NCBI GenBank assembly: GCA_018064855.1
Contig: JAGHUM010000068.1
Coordinates: 1-64,000 of the forward strand
Length of the DNA: 64,000 nt
Direction of reading: 5' to 3'
Source: Candidatus Physcocola equi
Lineage (GTDB): Bacteria; Bacteroidota; Bacteroidia; Bacteroidales; Paludibacteraceae
The notes under the pieces are model-generated. The model searched no databases, was not told where the DNA came from, and saw only the letters and a list, made by a program, of their open reading frames with translations. The first letter of the stretch is position 1, and each line of letters begins with the position of its first letter. A program made the translations under genes and the position numbers. Below are positions 44,321-56,418 of the stretch, in pieces.

Positions 44321-44365
44321 TCTAATTTGAAATAAATGTCAAACTTTTAATAATTTAATCAGAAA

Positions 44366-45190
44366 ATGGGATTAGTTGAATTTCTCCAATCGGAAAAAGG
44401 AAAAAAGATTACAGGTGCAATGTACTCTGCAGGTGCGTCTGTCGTTATCGTAGGTGCTTTGTTTAAAATCCAGCACTGGCCAGGTGCAGGTCCTATGCTT
44501 TGCGTAGGTATGTTTACTGAAGCAGTCTTGTTCTTCCTCGGTGTATTTGATAAACCACACAAAGAATATGACTGGGCTCTTGCTTACCCTGTTCTCGAAG
44601 GTGGTGAAGCTAACACTACAGATGTAGCAAACCCTAAGAACAATGCTCTCGACATTCCTGAAGTTAACCCAGCAGAACTCGTTCGCGAACAGGTTGCTAA
44701 ATTGGCTCAGGGCGTTCAGCAGTTGAACAACACTGCCGCTGGTGTAGGTGAAATCAGCCAGGCTGTTGCAGGTTATCAGAACTACGCAGCTAACTTGAAC
44801 GCTGCTTCTCAGGCTGCTGGTCAGTTCGCTGCTTCACAGGCTGCTTTGACAAACTCTTCAGATTCTTTGGTTGCTTCTTACCAGAACATCGCTCAAAGCA
44901 TCGGTGGCGCGTCTAACGGCGCATCTAACTTCGCTGCTCAGATGGATGGCATTACTAAGAATATCTCTACTATCAACTCAGTATTCGAATTGCAGGTTAA
45001 GTCTGTAAACGAACAGAACGAAGCTATGAAGTCACTTGCAGGTGCTGTTAACAAGATCCAGGCTTCTTTGGATAGCTCAGCACAGAGCGCAGATGACTAC
45101 AAGCAGCAGGTTGCTATGTTGGCTAACCAGTTGAAACAGCTCAACAACGTTTACGGTGGCATGCTCAACGCAATGACTATCCGCGGCTAA
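44366..45190 (+). CDS. gldL: T9SS motor stator protein GldL/PorL
   Basis: The product has 274 residues. Two transmembrane helices lie in the first 62 residues (about 20-33 and 44-62), with the linker FKIQHWPGAGP between them. Glu52 in the second helix corresponds in position to the conserved acidic residue needed for proton use in GldL. The remainder is cytoplasmic and Ala/Gln/Asn-rich with long helices. GldL and GldM form the proton-driven motor of T9SS and gliding. It begins 45 bp after gldK and precedes gldM by 44 bp. Confidence 0.96.
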   Translation: MGLVEFLQSEKGKKITGAMYSAGASVVIVGALFKIQHWPGAGPMLCVGMFTEAVLFFLGVFDKPHKEYDWALAYPVLEGGEANTTDVANPKNNALDIPEVNPAELVREQVAKLAQGVQQLNNTAAGVGEISQAVAGYQNYAANLNAASQAAGQFAASQAALTNSSDSLVASYQNIAQSIGGASNGASNFAAQMDGITKNISTINSVFELQVKSVNEQNEAMKSLAGAVNKIQASLDSSAQSADDYKQQVAMLANQLKQLNNVYGGMLNAMTIRG

Positions 45191-45234
45191 TTTGAATAAT
45201 GAATTTTAGTAATAGATAAATTAAGTAGTACAAC

Positions 45235-46836
45235 ATGGGTGCAACGAACTGTCCGGAAACCCCGAGACAAAAGATGATCTCCATGATGTATCTGGTGTAC
45301 ACCGCGCTCTTGGCGTTGAACGTGTCAGTCCAGATCCTCGATGGATATAAATTGGTGCAGGGCTCACTCGAGTCTTCTATGGACATCGCTAATGGTAACT
45401 ATGCATCAATGGAGAACCGCTTCCAAGCCGCTCTTGCACAGAATCCTGGCAAGGTTAAGGAATGGAACGACAAGCTCCAGAGCATGAAGGCCTCTTCTGA
45501 CTCACTTTGCGATTATATCAACGATATCAAGCGTATGATTATCGCAGGTGTGGATAATGGTAACAAGGAACTTTACAAGGATGCTTCTGTTGCTGATACA
45601 CTTTCAACAGGTGGTCTTGGTGACTTGAACATCGCATCTGAAGTTTGGACTTTCAAACTTCACGGTGGTCCTGGTAAGGGTTCTGATCTTGAAGATAAAA
45701 TCAACAATTTCTCTAACTTTGTAGCAGGTGTTTATGGTGAAGGTTCAGCAAAAGCTGATACTGCTAAGATCAAAGCTCTCCGCAACACTTTCGATATGAA
45801 GTCTGTTACAAAAGATGGTATCAAGCACACTTGGTCAAGCCGTGTATTTGAAGATATGCCTGCTATTGCATCTTTGACTATGTTGACCAAGACTCAGAAT
45901 GATATCCGTAACACTCAGGCTGAAGTTGCTTCTTGGTTGTATAACCAGATTGACGCAGGTGACTTCCGTGTGAACAAGATCCAGGCTATCGCTTATTCTG
46001 AAAATGCTTACGTTCTTCGTGGTGGTAAGTATGAAGCAAACATCATCCTTGCTGCTATGGACTCAACTAAGAAACCTGAAATCCTCGTAGGTGGAACTCC
46101 TCTTGGTCCTGATGGTAAGTATGTTGTTGCTTGCTCTTCTGTAGGTAACAAAACTTATAGCGGTGTTATCAAGATGAAGAAACCAGATGGTACAACTCAG
46201 GACTTCGACTTCAAGGGCGCTTATACCGTTGGTGAACCAACAGCTACTATCTCTCCTGATATGTTGAACGTTGTTTACGCTGGTTATCCTAACCCAATGA
46301 GCGTATCTGTTCCTGGTGTATCTATGAGCGATGTTTCTGTTACATTTACCAACTGCCAGCAGAACAAGAAGTCTGATGGTACTTATGTGATCGTTCCTCA
46401 CTCACCTGGTAAAAACTGTGATGTTGTTGTTACAGCGAAGATTGGTGGTAAACCACAGCAGATGGGTAAGAAATCGTTCCGTATCCTCCCATTGCCACCT
46501 CCATTGGCATTCTTGAAAGGTCCTAATGGTGCTACTTTCGGTGGTGGTTCTATTTCTAAGAGCGCAGTTATGGCTTCTACTGAAGTCATTGCTCAGTTGA
46601 ACTCAGACCTCTTGAAGAACGTTAAATATACAGTGCTTCGTTTCGACATGAAGTCATTCGACTCTATGGGTAACGTTGTCGTAACTTCTTCACAGAGCGG
46701 TCAGCTTACTGACGCTATGCGTTCTAAGATCAGGTCTTTGGCTCCAGGTAAGACATTCTATATCTCTGGTACTCAAGCTAAGGGTCCAGACGGTAAGACA
46801 CACCGCTTGCCAGCTGTCGAAGTTTCTATTAAGTAA
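45235..46836 (+). CDS. gldM: T9SS motor protein GldM/PorM
   Basis: The product has 533 residues. The N-terminal block CPETPRQKMISMMYLVYTAL is typical for GldM: a single transmembrane helix (about 14-31) preceded by a short cytoplasmic part. The rest is periplasmic, with a helical first domain and several beta domains (for example VLRGGKYEANIILAAMD, VVYAGYPNPMSVSVPG, KSFRILPLPPP). GldM dimers transmit motion from GldL to the GldK/N ring. The 18-bp gap to gldN supports one transcript. Confidence 0.97.
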   Translation: MGATNCPETPRQKMISMMYLVYTALLALNVSVQILDGYKLVQGSLESSMDIANGNYASMENRFQAALAQNPGKVKEWNDKLQSMKASSDSLCDYINDIKRMIIAGVDNGNKELYKDASVADTLSTGGLGDLNIASEVWTFKLHGGPGKGSDLEDKINNFSNFVAGVYGEGSAKADTAKIKALRNTFDMKSVTKDGIKHTWSSRVFEDMPAIASLTMLTKTQNDIRNTQAEVASWLYNQIDAGDFRVNKIQAIAYSENAYVLRGGKYEANIILAAMDSTKKPEILVGGTPLGPDGKYVVACSSVGNKTYSGVIKMKKPDGTTQDFDFKGAYTVGEPTATISPDMLNVVYAGYPNPMSVSVPGVSMSDVSVTFTNCQQNKKSDGTYVIVPHSPGKNCDVVVTAKIGGKPQQMGKKSFRILPLPPPLAFLKGPNGATFGGGSISKSAVMASTEVIAQLNSDLLKNVKYTVLRFDMKSFDSMGNVVVTSSQSGQLTDAMRSKIRSLAPGKTFYISGTQAKGPDGKTHRLPAVEVSIK

Positions 46837-46854
46837 TAGAAAAAATATTGACAA

Positions 46855-47745
46855 ATGAAAAAAATCAAGTATTTATTGGCTGCGTTGGCATTGTCTTTTG
46901 CTGGAAGCGCAATGGCTCAGGAAGATTCAGGTAACTTCTTTACCGCTGAAGGTGATCTTAATGAGTCTCTTCCAATTGACTTGCCTACAAGTGCACCACT
47001 CGAAGGTTTGGAACCAATCGAGTTGCTCAACCCACGCGCTGATGACATTTACTGGTCAAAGATCGTTTGGCGTATTGTTGACCTCCGCGAAAAGTTCAAT
47101 TATCCTTTCTACTTCCCAGTAGAAGCTGGAGATAATCGTCAGAACTTGTTCAGTTTGATTTTTAACTTGGGTCGTACCGGTAAGATCAAACTTTACAGAT
47201 ATGATGATAAGAAAGAATATTTTGACAATCAGCACTTGGTTGAATTTAAGGAGATTTTGCGTCAGCATGAAATTGCTTACGAAGCAAAATTAGACTCAAT
47301 CACTAATGACACTATCTTTGAAGTAGGTGAAGCTGATATCCCTGCACCTAAAGTGTTGAAATATTACTTGAAAGAAGTTTGGTACTTCGACAAGATTTCT
47401 TCAACTTTCAACTGCAGAATTATCTCACTTTGCCCTATCTTGGACAAGACTGGTGAAGATGGTGTTTCAGTTGAATCTTATCCTTTGTTCTGGATTCCAT
47501 TCGAAAAGGTTCGTCCTTTCTTTGCTCAGCAGGAAGTTGTCATCACAGACAAAAACAATGGTGCACGTCCTTCTTTCGATGACATATTCATGAAACGTCG
47601 TTTCTCTGGCTATATCTTCCGTGAATCAAACGTTATGGACAGAAACTTGCTTGAGTACAATAATGACGCTCAGGAATGTCACAAAGAACAGGCTCGTATC
47701 AAGAATACAATCTTGAATTTCGAGAATGACCTTTGGGAATATTAA
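46855..47745 (+). CDS. gldN: T9SS protein GldN/PorN
   Basis: The product has 296 residues. A signal peptide ends at AMA/QED. The GldN block ADDIYWSKIVWRIVDLREK (about 62-80) and the later FWIPFEKVRP and FSGYIFRESNV blocks identify the family. GldN partners with GldK in the periplasmic ring complex. It is the last gene of the operon, followed by a strong terminator. Confidence 0.96.
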   Translation: MKKIKYLLAALALSFAGSAMAQEDSGNFFTAEGDLNESLPIDLPTSAPLEGLEPIELLNPRADDIYWSKIVWRIVDLREKFNYPFYFPVEAGDNRQNLFSLIFNLGRTGKIKLYRYDDKKEYFDNQHLVEFKEILRQHEIAYEAKLDSITNDTIFEVGEADIPAPKVLKYYLKEVWYFDKISSTFNCRIISLCPILDKTGEDGVSVESYPLFWIPFEKVRPFFAQQEVVITDKNNGARPSFDDIFMKRRFSGYIFRESNVMDRNLLEYNNDAQECHKEQARIKNTILNFENDLWEY

Positions 47746-47766
47746 TTTGATATTCAAATCTCTTAA

Positions 47767-47803
47767 TAAAAGAGGCATCTTTTGTAGATGCCTCTTTTTT
47801 TTG
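47767..47803 (+). terminator. Terminator of the porP-gldKLMN operon
   Basis: A perfect 12-bp stem AAAGAGGCATCT (47769-47780) / AGATGCCTCTTT (47786-47797) is followed by T residues to 47802. It lies 23 nt after the gldN stop. Confidence 0.95.
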
Positions 47804-47837
47804 TTTGCTTTCAGTTTTTTTTCTCTTTATTTGATAC

Positions 47838-47845
47838 TATTTTTG
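47838..47845 (+). promoter_or_regulatory. Candidate -7 box of leuS
   Basis: TATTTTTG fits TAnnTTTG and lies 22 nt before the ATG at 47868. A -33 TTTG at the standard distance is lacking. Confidence 0.55.
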
Positions 47846-47867
47846 CACTTAAATAATAATTTGACAC

Positions 47868-50699
47868 ATGGATTATAATTTTAAGTCAATTGAACAGAAG
47901 TGGCAACAGTTCTGGAAAGATGAAAAGATTTACAAAGTCGAGGTGGATGCCAAGCGTCCTAAATTTTATGTTCTCGATATGTTTCCATATCCTTCGGGTG
48001 CCGGTCTTCATGTAGGTCATCCGCTTGGTTATATTGCTTCTGATATATACAGCCGTTATAAACGTCAGCAGGGCTTCAATGTCCTTCATCCAATGGGTTA
48101 TGACGCCTATGGCTTGCCTGCTGAACAGTATGCAATACAAACAGGTCAGCATCCTGCAGTTACTACGAATAAGAATATCTCTCGTTACAGAGAACAACTT
48201 GATAAGATAGGTTTTTGTTACGACTGGAGCAGAGAGGTCCGTACCTGCGAACCTAACTATTATCATTGGACTCAATGGGCTTTCCAGAAAATGTTTGGAA
48301 GCTATTATGATAACAAACTTTGTAAGGCTCAACCTATTGATAAGTTGATTGCTTCTTTTGAAGCGAATGGTACTTCAGATCTTGATGTGGCTTGCTCTGA
48401 GGAACTTTCATTTACTGCTGCCGAATGGAAAGCGAAATCTGAACTTGAAAAAATGCAGATTTTGATGAACTATCGTATCGCCTATTTGGGTGAGACGATG
48501 GTGAACTGGTGCCCTAAACTCGGTACGGTTTTGGCCAATGATGAAGTTATTGATGGTGTGTCTGCTCGTGGCGGTTATCCTGTTGTTCAGAAAAAGATGC
48601 GTCAGTGGTGCTTGCGTGTTTCCGCTTATGCTCAGCGTTTGCTTGATGGGTTGGATACTGTTTCGTGGACTGATTCATTGAAAGAAACTCAGCGTAACTG
48701 GATTGGCCGTTCTGAAGGTACAGAAGTTGAATTTAAAGTTAAAGATTCTGATAAGACCTTTACCATTTTCACTACCCGTGCCGATACCATGTTTGGCGTA
48801 ACTTTCATGGTACTTGCACCGGAAAGTGAATTGGTATCTGAACTCACCACACCAGATCAAAAGGAAGCAGTTGAGGAATATCTTGCTGCGACTAAAAAAC
48901 GTACTGAACGTGAACGTATTTCAGACCGTCGTGTTACTGGCGTGTTCTCAGGTTCGTATGGTATAAATCCGTTTACTGGCGAAGCGAATCCTATTTGGAT
49001 CAGCGATTATGTCCTTGCTGGTTATGGAACTGGCGCGATTATGGGTGTTCCTGCGCATGATAGCCGTGACTATGCTTTTGCTAAGCATTTCAACTTGCCT
49101 ATTATTCCTCTTATTGAAGGAGCCGACGTTAGCGAATCAAGTTATGATGCCAAGGAGGGTATAGTATGTAGCTCTCCAAAACCAGGTGCAACACCTTATG
49201 TTGACTTCAACTTGAATGGAAAGACCGTTAAGGAGGCTATCGCAGCCACTAAGGTTTATGTGAAGGAACATAATCTTGGACGTGTGAAAGTCAATTTCCG
49301 TATTCGCGACGCAATTTTCAGCCGTCAACGTTATTGGGGTGAACCATTCCCTGTTTATTACAAGGAAGGAATGCCTTATATGATTCCAGAAAAGTGTCTT
49401 CCATTGCAACTCCCAGAAGTAAGCAATTTCTTGCCTACAGAATCAGGAGAACCTCCTCTTGGTAATGCTGTTATGTGGGCTTGGGATGAAGCTAACGCTT
49501 GTGTTGTGGATAAAGCCAAGATTGACAATCAGAATGTATTCCCTCTCGAACTGAATACCATGCCGGGTTTTGCAGGTTCGTCTGCCTATTATCTCCGTTA
49601 TATGGATCCTGCCAACTCTTCGGCACTTGTTGGCAAAGAGGCTGATGAATATTGGAAATCGGTGGATTTGTATATCGGTGGTACAGAACATGCGACTGGT
49701 CACCTTATTTATTCCCGCTTCTGGAACAAATTCTTGTTTGACTACGGATTCAGTGTCTCAGAGGAGCCTTTCCAGAAGTTAGTTAACCAGGGTATGATTC
49801 AGGGACGTTCTAATTTCGTCTATAGAATCAAAGATACCAACAAATTCGTTTCTCTTGGTCTCAAAGATCAATACGATGTCACACCTCTCCATGTTGATGT
49901 CAATATGGTGAAGAACGATGTGCTTGATTTGGAGCGTTTCAGAAATTGGAATCCAGAATATAAGGATGCAGAATTTATTCTGGAAGATGGTAAATATGTT
50001 TGCGGCTGGGCTATCGAGAAGATGAGTAAGTCCATGTTTAACGTCGTAAATCCAGATGATATTGTGGAAAGTTATGGCGCGGATACACTTCGTCTTTATG
50101 AAATGTTTCTTGGCCCTATCGAGGCATCCAAACCATGGGATACCAATGGTATCGACGGCGTGCACAGATTCCTTCGTAAATTCTGGGGCGTTTTCTTCCA
50201 AGGCGAAGAGTTTAAAGTGTCGGATGTAGCTCCATCAGATAAAGAGCTTCGTAGCATTCATAAGCTGATAAAAAAAGTCACTGAAGATATAGAAGCAATG
50301 TCTTACAACACCTCTGTTTCTGCCTTCATGATTTGCTTAAACGAACTTTCAGCTTTGAAATCAAACAACAAGCAGGTTTTGAACATTTTTGTCTCATTGC
50401 TTGCTCCATTCGCACCTCATATTGCCGAAGAATTGTATCATTTGCTCGGTAATTCAGGAAGCGTTTGCGATGCTGCTTGGCCTAAGTTCGAAGAAAAGTA
50501 TTTGAAAGAGTCGGAAGTGAAATATCCGATTTCATTTAATGGCAAGGTCCGTTTCACAATGGAACTGCCTGCAGACATGGTGAAAGACGCAGTTGTTGAT
50601 GCCGTTATGAAGAACGAACAGACACAGAAATATCTGGAAGGAAAAGAGGTTAAAAAGTTGATCGTCGTACCTGGAAAGATTGTCAATATCGTCTGCTGA
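47868..50699 (+). CDS. leuS: Leucyl-tRNA synthetase
   Basis: The product has 943 residues. The class I signature [16 protein letters not shown] (HIGH region, about 43-58) and [11 protein letters not shown] (KMSKS loop, about 717) are intact. The editing domain CP1 lies between about 225 and 425 and contains TTRADTMFG and [12 protein letters not shown]. The protein is somewhat longer than the E. coli enzyme (860), as usual for this phylum. It charges tRNA-Leu in the cytoplasm. It is monocistronic as far as promoters can be seen. Confidence 0.97.
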   Translation: MDYNFKSIEQKWQQFWKDEKIYKVEVDAKRPKFYVLDMFPYPSGAGLHVGHPLGYIASDIYSRYKRQQGFNVLHPMGYDAYGLPAEQYAIQTGQHPAVTTNKNISRYREQLDKIGFCYDWSREVRTCEPNYYHWTQWAFQKMFGSYYDNKLCKAQPIDKLIASFEANGTSDLDVACSEELSFTAAEWKAKSELEKMQILMNYRIAYLGETMVNWCPKLGTVLANDEVIDGVSARGGYPVVQKKMRQWCLRVSAYAQRLLDGLDTVSWTDSLKETQRNWIGRSEGTEVEFKVKDSDKTFTIFTTRADTMFGVTFMVLAPESELVSELTTPDQKEAVEEYLAATKKRTERERISDRRVTGVFSGSYGINPFTGEANPIWISDYVLAGYGTGAIMGVPAHDSRDYAFAKHFNLPIIPLIEGADVSESSYDAKEGIVCSSPKPGATPYVDFNLNGKTVKEAIAATKVYVKEHNLGRVKVNFRIRDAIFSRQRYWGEPFPVYYKEGMPYMIPEKCLPLQLPEVSNFLPTESGEPPLGNAVMWAWDEANACVVDKAKIDNQNVFPLELNTMPGFAGSSAYYLRYMDPANSSALVGKEADEYWKSVDLYIGGTEHATGHLIYSRFWNKFLFDYGFSVSEEPFQKLVNQGMIQGRSNFVYRIKDTNKFVSLGLKDQYDVTPLHVDVNMVKNDVLDLERFRNWNPEYKDAEFILEDGKYVCGWAIEKMSKSMFNVVNPDDIVESYGADTLRLYEMFLGPIEASKPWDTNGIDGVHRFLRKFWGVFFQGEEFKVSDVAPSDKELRSIHKLIKKVTEDIEAMSYNTSVSAFMICLNELSALKSNNKQVLNIFVSLLAPFAPHIAEELYHLLGNSGSVCDAAWPKFEEKYLKESEVKYPISFNGKVRFTMELPADMVKDAVVDAVMKNEQTQKYLEGKEVKKLIVVPGKIVNIVC

Positions 50700-50743
50700 T
50701 CATTTCTTATCCGTAAAAATCAATCAAATAAATTGATTTGGGT

Positions 50744-50774
50744 TTTGATTTGAAAAAATAATTGTCTAACTTTG
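50744..50774 (+). promoter_or_regulatory. Promoter of rplS
   Basis: TTTG (50744-50747), a 19-nt spacer and TAACTTTG (50767-50774) fit the Bacteroidetes consensus closely. The leader to the ATG at 50863 is about 80 nt, which could hold autoregulatory structure, but none was resolved by eye. Confidence 0.8.
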
Positions 50775-50862
50775 CGAAGTTTTTGCGCAATCTCTGGCCT
50801 GAAACTCAGAATAAAGGTTTATATTGCGTGCGTAATACGTAGAATTTTTAATAAAAACTAAA

Positions 50863-51213
50863 ATGGATTTAATTAAAATCGTTGATGAAGCTTTTGCAGT
50901 AGGTAAAGAGTTGCCATCATTCAAGAGCGGTGACACTGTAACTGTAGCTTACAAGATCAAAGAAGGAAACAAGGAACGTATTCAGTTGTTCCGTGGTGAT
51001 GTTATCAGCATTACTGGTCACGAAGGTAAAAAACGTTTCACTGTTCGTCGTATCGCGAGCGGTGTTGGTGTTGAAAGAATTTTCCCAATGGATTCTCCAT
51101 TCATTGAGAGCGTTACAGTGAACAAGATTGGCGCGGTTCGTCGTGCTAAACTTTACTACCTCCGTAAACTCACTGGTAAGAAGGCTAAGATCAAAGAAAA
51201 AGTTAAGGCTTAA
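50863..51213 (+). CDS. rplS: 50S ribosomal protein L19
   Basis: The product has 116 residues. L19 motifs are GDTVTVAYKI, RIQLFRGDVI, TVRRIASGVGVERIFPM and RAKLYYLR. It sits at the interface between the subunits. Strong preference for translationally optimal codons. Own promoter and terminator. Confidence 0.97.
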   Translation: MDLIKIVDEAFAVGKELPSFKSGDTVTVAYKIKEGNKERIQLFRGDVISITGHEGKKRFTVRRIASGVGVERIFPMDSPFIESVTVNKIGAVRRAKLYYLRKLTGKKAKIKEKVKA

Positions 51214-51246
51214 TCTTTATCTTGCAAAACATCCAAACAAGATAGA

Positions 51247-51277
51247 CAGGGAAGACGAAAAAGTCTTCCCTTTTTTT
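51247..51277 (+). terminator. Terminator of rplS
   Basis: GGGAAGAC (51249-51256) pairs with GTCTTCCC (51263-51270) around GAAAAA, followed by seven T. It lies 35 nt after the stop. Confidence 0.95.
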
Positions 51278-51344
51278 GTGCTTGTGTATGCGCTTCGATG
51301 TGCGACTTTTTTGAATAAAAAAGCATGCTTAATGCTGTTTACTC

Positions 51345-51376
51345 TTTGTGTATGAAAAAATAAATTCGTATTTTTG
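51345..51376 (+). promoter_or_regulatory. Promoter of guaB
   Basis: TTTG (51345-51348), a 20-nt spacer and TATTTTTG (51369-51376) fit the consensus. The ATG is 29 nt downstream. Confidence 0.75.
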
Positions 51377-51386
51377 CATGCAATAA

Positions 51387-52883
<1,497 letters not shown>

Positions 52884-52913
52884 ACAATTTTGCTCAAACA
52901 GTAGAAATACAAT

Positions 52914-54926
52914 ATGAATTTCAAGAAAATCTTCCAATTGCCGTTGTTGGCGGCTATGCTTTTTGCTGGCTATTCAGCTCAGGTATCTGCAGGTGCTCCT
53001 TCTGATGAGGTCTTGCTCACAATTGATGGTGAACCCATCATGCGCTCTGAGTTTGAATATGTCTATAATAAAAACAATAGCGTTAGCTCTTCAGAGAAAA
53101 AGACAATAGAAGAGTATCTTGAATTATTCATCAACTATAAGCTTAAAGTCCAAGATGCAAAGGACAGCAAGCTGGATGAACTGGGAAGCTATACCCGCGA
53201 TTATGAGCAGTATCGAGAGCAAACAGCATTGCCTTTTCTCATTGATGCTGATTCAAAGAATAATCTGGTGCGTGAGGTTTACGAGCGCAGTAAAAAGCGA
53301 GTGGCAGCCAGTCATATCTTGATAAAGTTTGATCGCAAGGATAGCGTTCCTCCGTTGACACGCATTTATCAAATTCAACGTGAACTGAAAAATGGTGCTG
53401 ATTTTGCAGAATTGGCAAAGCAGTATTCTGATTGCCCTTCAGGTAAGCGCTCTGGTGGTTATCTTGGGTATTTCAACGTTTTTGATATGGTCTATGATTT
53501 TGAAAATGTGGCGTTCAATATGAAACCAGGAGAAATCAGCGATCCGTTCCGCACAAAATTTGGATATCATATCGTAAAGGTGGTTGATGTGATTCCGAAT
53601 GTGACAGAAAAACGTGTGTCGCAGATTTTCATTTCCAATTCAAATCCAAGAGCAAAGGAAATCATTGATTCGTTGAAGCGTGTTGTGGAAATCAATGAAG
53701 GCTTAAACTTCCATGATTTGGCCAAGAAATACAACTCTTCAAAAATGAATGGAGATGAGTATGGTCGTTTGCCGTGGATCCAGAATGGTTCACAGTTACT
53801 TCCTCCGGATGTGGTGCGAATGATAATGGATACTGAGAAGGGGGAAATCACGCAGATGTCCAGCCCAATGGGTTATCACTTGTTCAAACTCGACAGCACA
53901 AACCTTGACATCCCTTATGAAAAGAAGAAAGCAGAGATTCAGGAAAGAGTGCTGAAGTCGGATCGTGCTGGACTGATTACTCGAAATTTCTTGTCAGGCT
54001 TGAAACGCAAATATGATGTCAGAATTGATACTGCAAACTTGTATCAGTTCCTCCCTTATTGTGTGTCTGGAGGAGATATTATTCCGGATTTGAAGGCAAA
54101 CTCTCACAAATTCACGCTTCCATTGTATTATGTGGAGGAAGAGGTATATTCACAACAGGATTTTCTCCCGATCGTGGATAAGGAACGTAACAACTGGATT
54201 ATTTATAAGTCTGGACATGGTTCCCCAGATCAAAAGAAAAAATTTGGACGCATCAAGTCGGATTCAATCTTTTTGCTTTATTGCTTAGACGAGTATCTTA
54301 AAAAAGAATTGGTTTCAAAATCATACGAAGGTTTGCAGGTGGCATATCCTGAGTACAAAAACCAACTTCAAGAATACAGCGACGGACTTCTTTTGTTCTC
54401 TGCAAGTGAAAGAAAAGTTTGGCAGGCCGCTACTGCAAATATAAAAGGTTTGCAGGAGCATTTTAAGGCAAATCAAGAGAAGTACAAATGGACAGAACCA
54501 CGTTTCAGAGGCCTTGTTGTGCACAGCAAGTCTGTGAAGATCAAGAATCAGGTGGAGAAATTCTTTGATAGTGTCTCTCCGGAAATGCCTCTCGATTCTT
54601 TGAAAAAGGCGTTGGACAGGGAATTCAACAAAGACAAGAACAACAAACAGATAAAAGTGAGAAAAGGCACTTTCGCAAAGGGAACAAACAATGCAATCGA
54701 TCATTTTGTGTTCAAGTCTGCTCCCGTTCTTGAAGTCTCTGACGCGCTTTATCCTGAAGTTTCAATATTTGGGTCGGAAACTACTGAACCTGTCGAAATG
54801 AGTGAGGTTCGTGGCGCGGTCGTCTCTGATGTCCAGGATAAGCTTGAAAAGGAATGGGTTGAACGTCTCCGTAAAGAGCATAAGGTTGTTGTCAACAAAT
54901 CTGCTCTGAAGCATGTGAAGAAGTAA
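52914..54926 (+). CDS. Periplasmic peptidyl-prolyl cis-trans isomerase with two parvulin-like domains
   Basis: The product has 670 residues. A signal peptide ends near VSA/GAPS. A SurA-like N-terminal helical part follows (VLLTIDGEPIMRSEFEYVYNK). The first parvulin/PpiC domain is about 122-230 (AASHILIKFD, GADFAELAKQYSDCPSGKRSGG, FRTKFGYHIVKV). A second, more diverged one is about 233-330 (VSQIFISN, MGYHLFKLD). The C-terminal half (350-670) is unassigned. It is expected to assist folding of outer-membrane proteins in the periplasm. It follows guaB by 30 nt and precedes a second isomerase gene. Confidence 0.88.
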   Translation: MNFKKIFQLPLLAAMLFAGYSAQVSAGAPSDEVLLTIDGEPIMRSEFEYVYNKNNSVSSSEKKTIEEYLELFINYKLKVQDAKDSKLDELGSYTRDYEQYREQTALPFLIDADSKNNLVREVYERSKKRVAASHILIKFDRKDSVPPLTRIYQIQRELKNGADFAELAKQYSDCPSGKRSGGYLGYFNVFDMVYDFENVAFNMKPGEISDPFRTKFGYHIVKVVDVIPNVTEKRVSQIFISNSNPRAKEIIDSLKRVVEINEGLNFHDLAKKYNSSKMNGDEYGRLPWIQNGSQLLPPDVVRMIMDTEKGEITQMSSPMGYHLFKLDSTNLDIPYEKKKAEIQERVLKSDRAGLITRNFLSGLKRKYDVRIDTANLYQFLPYCVSGGDIIPDLKANSHKFTLPLYYVEEEVYSQQDFLPIVDKERNNWIIYKSGHGSPDQKKKFGRIKSDSIFLLYCLDEYLKKELVSKSYEGLQVAYPEYKNQLQEYSDGLLLFSASERKVWQAATANIKGLQEHFKANQEKYKWTEPRFRGLVVHSKSVKIKNQVEKFFDSVSPEMPLDSLKKALDREFNKDKNNKQIKVRKGTFAKGTNNAIDHFVFKSAPVLEVSDALYPEVSIFGSETTEPVEMSEVRGAVVSDVQDKLEKEWVERLRKEHKVVVNKSALKHVKK

Positions 54927-54977
54927 TCTTTTATTGATACTTGCTTGAAACCAAAAACAGACACTGAAATATAAGCA

Positions 54978-55010
54978 TTTACCCGCTCGGTTTGTCCGTG
55001 CGGGTTTGTG
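54978..55010 (+). terminator. Weak hairpin between the two isomerase genes
   Basis: ACCCGC (54981-54986) pairs with GCGGGT (55000-55005), followed by TTGTGCG. The T-run is poor, so partial termination at most is expected. The rest of the 130-nt gap has no recognised feature. Confidence 0.5.
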
Positions 55011-55056
55011 CGTTTATTAAATAATTATCTCGCCAAGCAAAGGCGCTAACAACTGT

Positions 55057-56418
55057 ATGTTAAAAAAACTATTTGCTGAAATATCACTTATCTCATTATT
55101 TGCCACATCTTCGTTTGCTCAAAGCAATGTAGTGGATGAGATTGTCTGGGTAGTAGGTGATGAGGCCATATTGCTCTCAGATGTCGAGGAACAACGCTTG
55201 CGCTCTCAATATGATGGAATGGAGTCTATAAGCGACCCTTATTGTTATATCCCAGAACAACTTGCGTTGCAGAAACTCTATCTCGACGAAGCAAAAATAG
55301 ACAGTCTTAAAGTCAGCAGCGATCAGGTGCAGCAGCAGATGGACCAGCGACTCAATTATTTGGTCCAAAATATCGGTTCGATGGAGCGTGTGGAAAGCTA
55401 TTTTGGCAAGAAAGAAGCTCAAATACGCAAAGAACTGGAGGAAATGATTCGTACGCAGATAACCGTTCAGCAAGTCCAGAAAAAGATTGTCGGCGAAGTG
55501 AAGGCTACACCGTCTGAAGTTCGTCGTTTTGTGAACTCTTTGCCTGCCGACAGTTTGCCTGATGTGCCTGAATTGGTGGAAATACAGATTATTTCAGTTC
55601 AACCTCGTGTCAGACCAGAGGCTGTGGCAGAAGTGAAGGATAAACTTCACTCATTCCAGGAGAGAGTTGAAAAGGGGGAGTCTTCGTTCTCTATGCTTGC
55701 TTCTCTTTACTCTGAAGATGAGGGCTCTGCACGAAATGGCGGCGAACTTGGTTTCATGGGCAAGGGACAACTTGTGCCGGAATTTGCAGAGGTGGCTTTC
55801 GCATTGAAGGATCCTAAAAAAGTTTCCAGAATCGTAAAATCGGATTTCGGTTATCATATCATCCAGTTGATTGAACGTCAGGATGAACGTGTGAACGCAC
55901 GTCACATCCTGTTGAAACCGCATATTTATCTGGCAGACAGAGACAGTGCCAAGAGGGCTCTAGACAGTTTGGCGAATGCCATTCGATTGGAAAAAATTAA
56001 GTTTGAGGAGGCGGTAGCGCTCTATTCAACTGACAAAAACACCAAAAACAGTCTTGGTATTTTGGCTAATCCGCGATCTGGTGATACTCGTTTCCAACTC
56101 AAGGAAGTGGCTCCAGACATCGCCAAAATCATTGAATCAATGAATATTGGGGAAATCTCTAAAACGTTCCCAATGAAAAACAGCAATGGAGATGAGGTTT
56201 ACACAATTGTGAAACTAAAAAATCGTATCCCTGCCCATAAGGCAAACATGACGGAAGATTTCCAATTGCTGAAGAATATGTGTATCGCTCATAAGAGTCA
56301 GCGAAAGATCGATGAATGGATTGCTAAAAAGCAGGAAACGGTCTATGTGCTGATATATGATAAATGGAAAAACTGCTCTTTCCAGTATCCTGGATGGATT
56401 AAAAAGGATCACGAATGA
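55057..56418 (+). CDS. SurA-like periplasmic peptidyl-prolyl isomerase
   Basis: The product has 453 residues. A signal peptide ends at SFA/QSN. The SurA N-terminal domain begins with VVDEIVWVVGDEAILLSDVEEQ. A first parvulin domain (about 175-275) has the blocks SMLASLYSEDEGSARNGGELGFM and SDFGYHIIQL. A second one (about 285-390, ARHILLKPH, FEEAVALYSTD) is more degenerate. SurA chaperones outer-membrane beta-barrel proteins. The stop overlaps the start of the OstA-like gene by ATGA, so the two are translationally coupled. Confidence 0.92.
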   Translation: MLKKLFAEISLISLFATSSFAQSNVVDEIVWVVGDEAILLSDVEEQRLRSQYDGMESISDPYCYIPEQLALQKLYLDEAKIDSLKVSSDQVQQQMDQRLNYLVQNIGSMERVESYFGKKEAQIRKELEEMIRTQITVQQVQKKIVGEVKATPSEVRRFVNSLPADSLPDVPELVEIQIISVQPRVRPEAVAEVKDKLHSFQERVEKGESSFSMLASLYSEDEGSARNGGELGFMGKGQLVPEFAEVAFALKDPKKVSRIVKSDFGYHIIQLIERQDERVNARHILLKPHIYLADRDSAKRALDSLANAIRLEKIKFEEAVALYSTDKNTKNSLGILANPRSGDTRFQLKEVAPDIAKIIESMNIGEISKTFPMKNSNGDEVYTIVKLKNRIPAHKANMTEDFQLLKNMCIAHKSQRKIDEWIAKKQETVYVLIYDKWKNCSFQYPGWIKKDHE

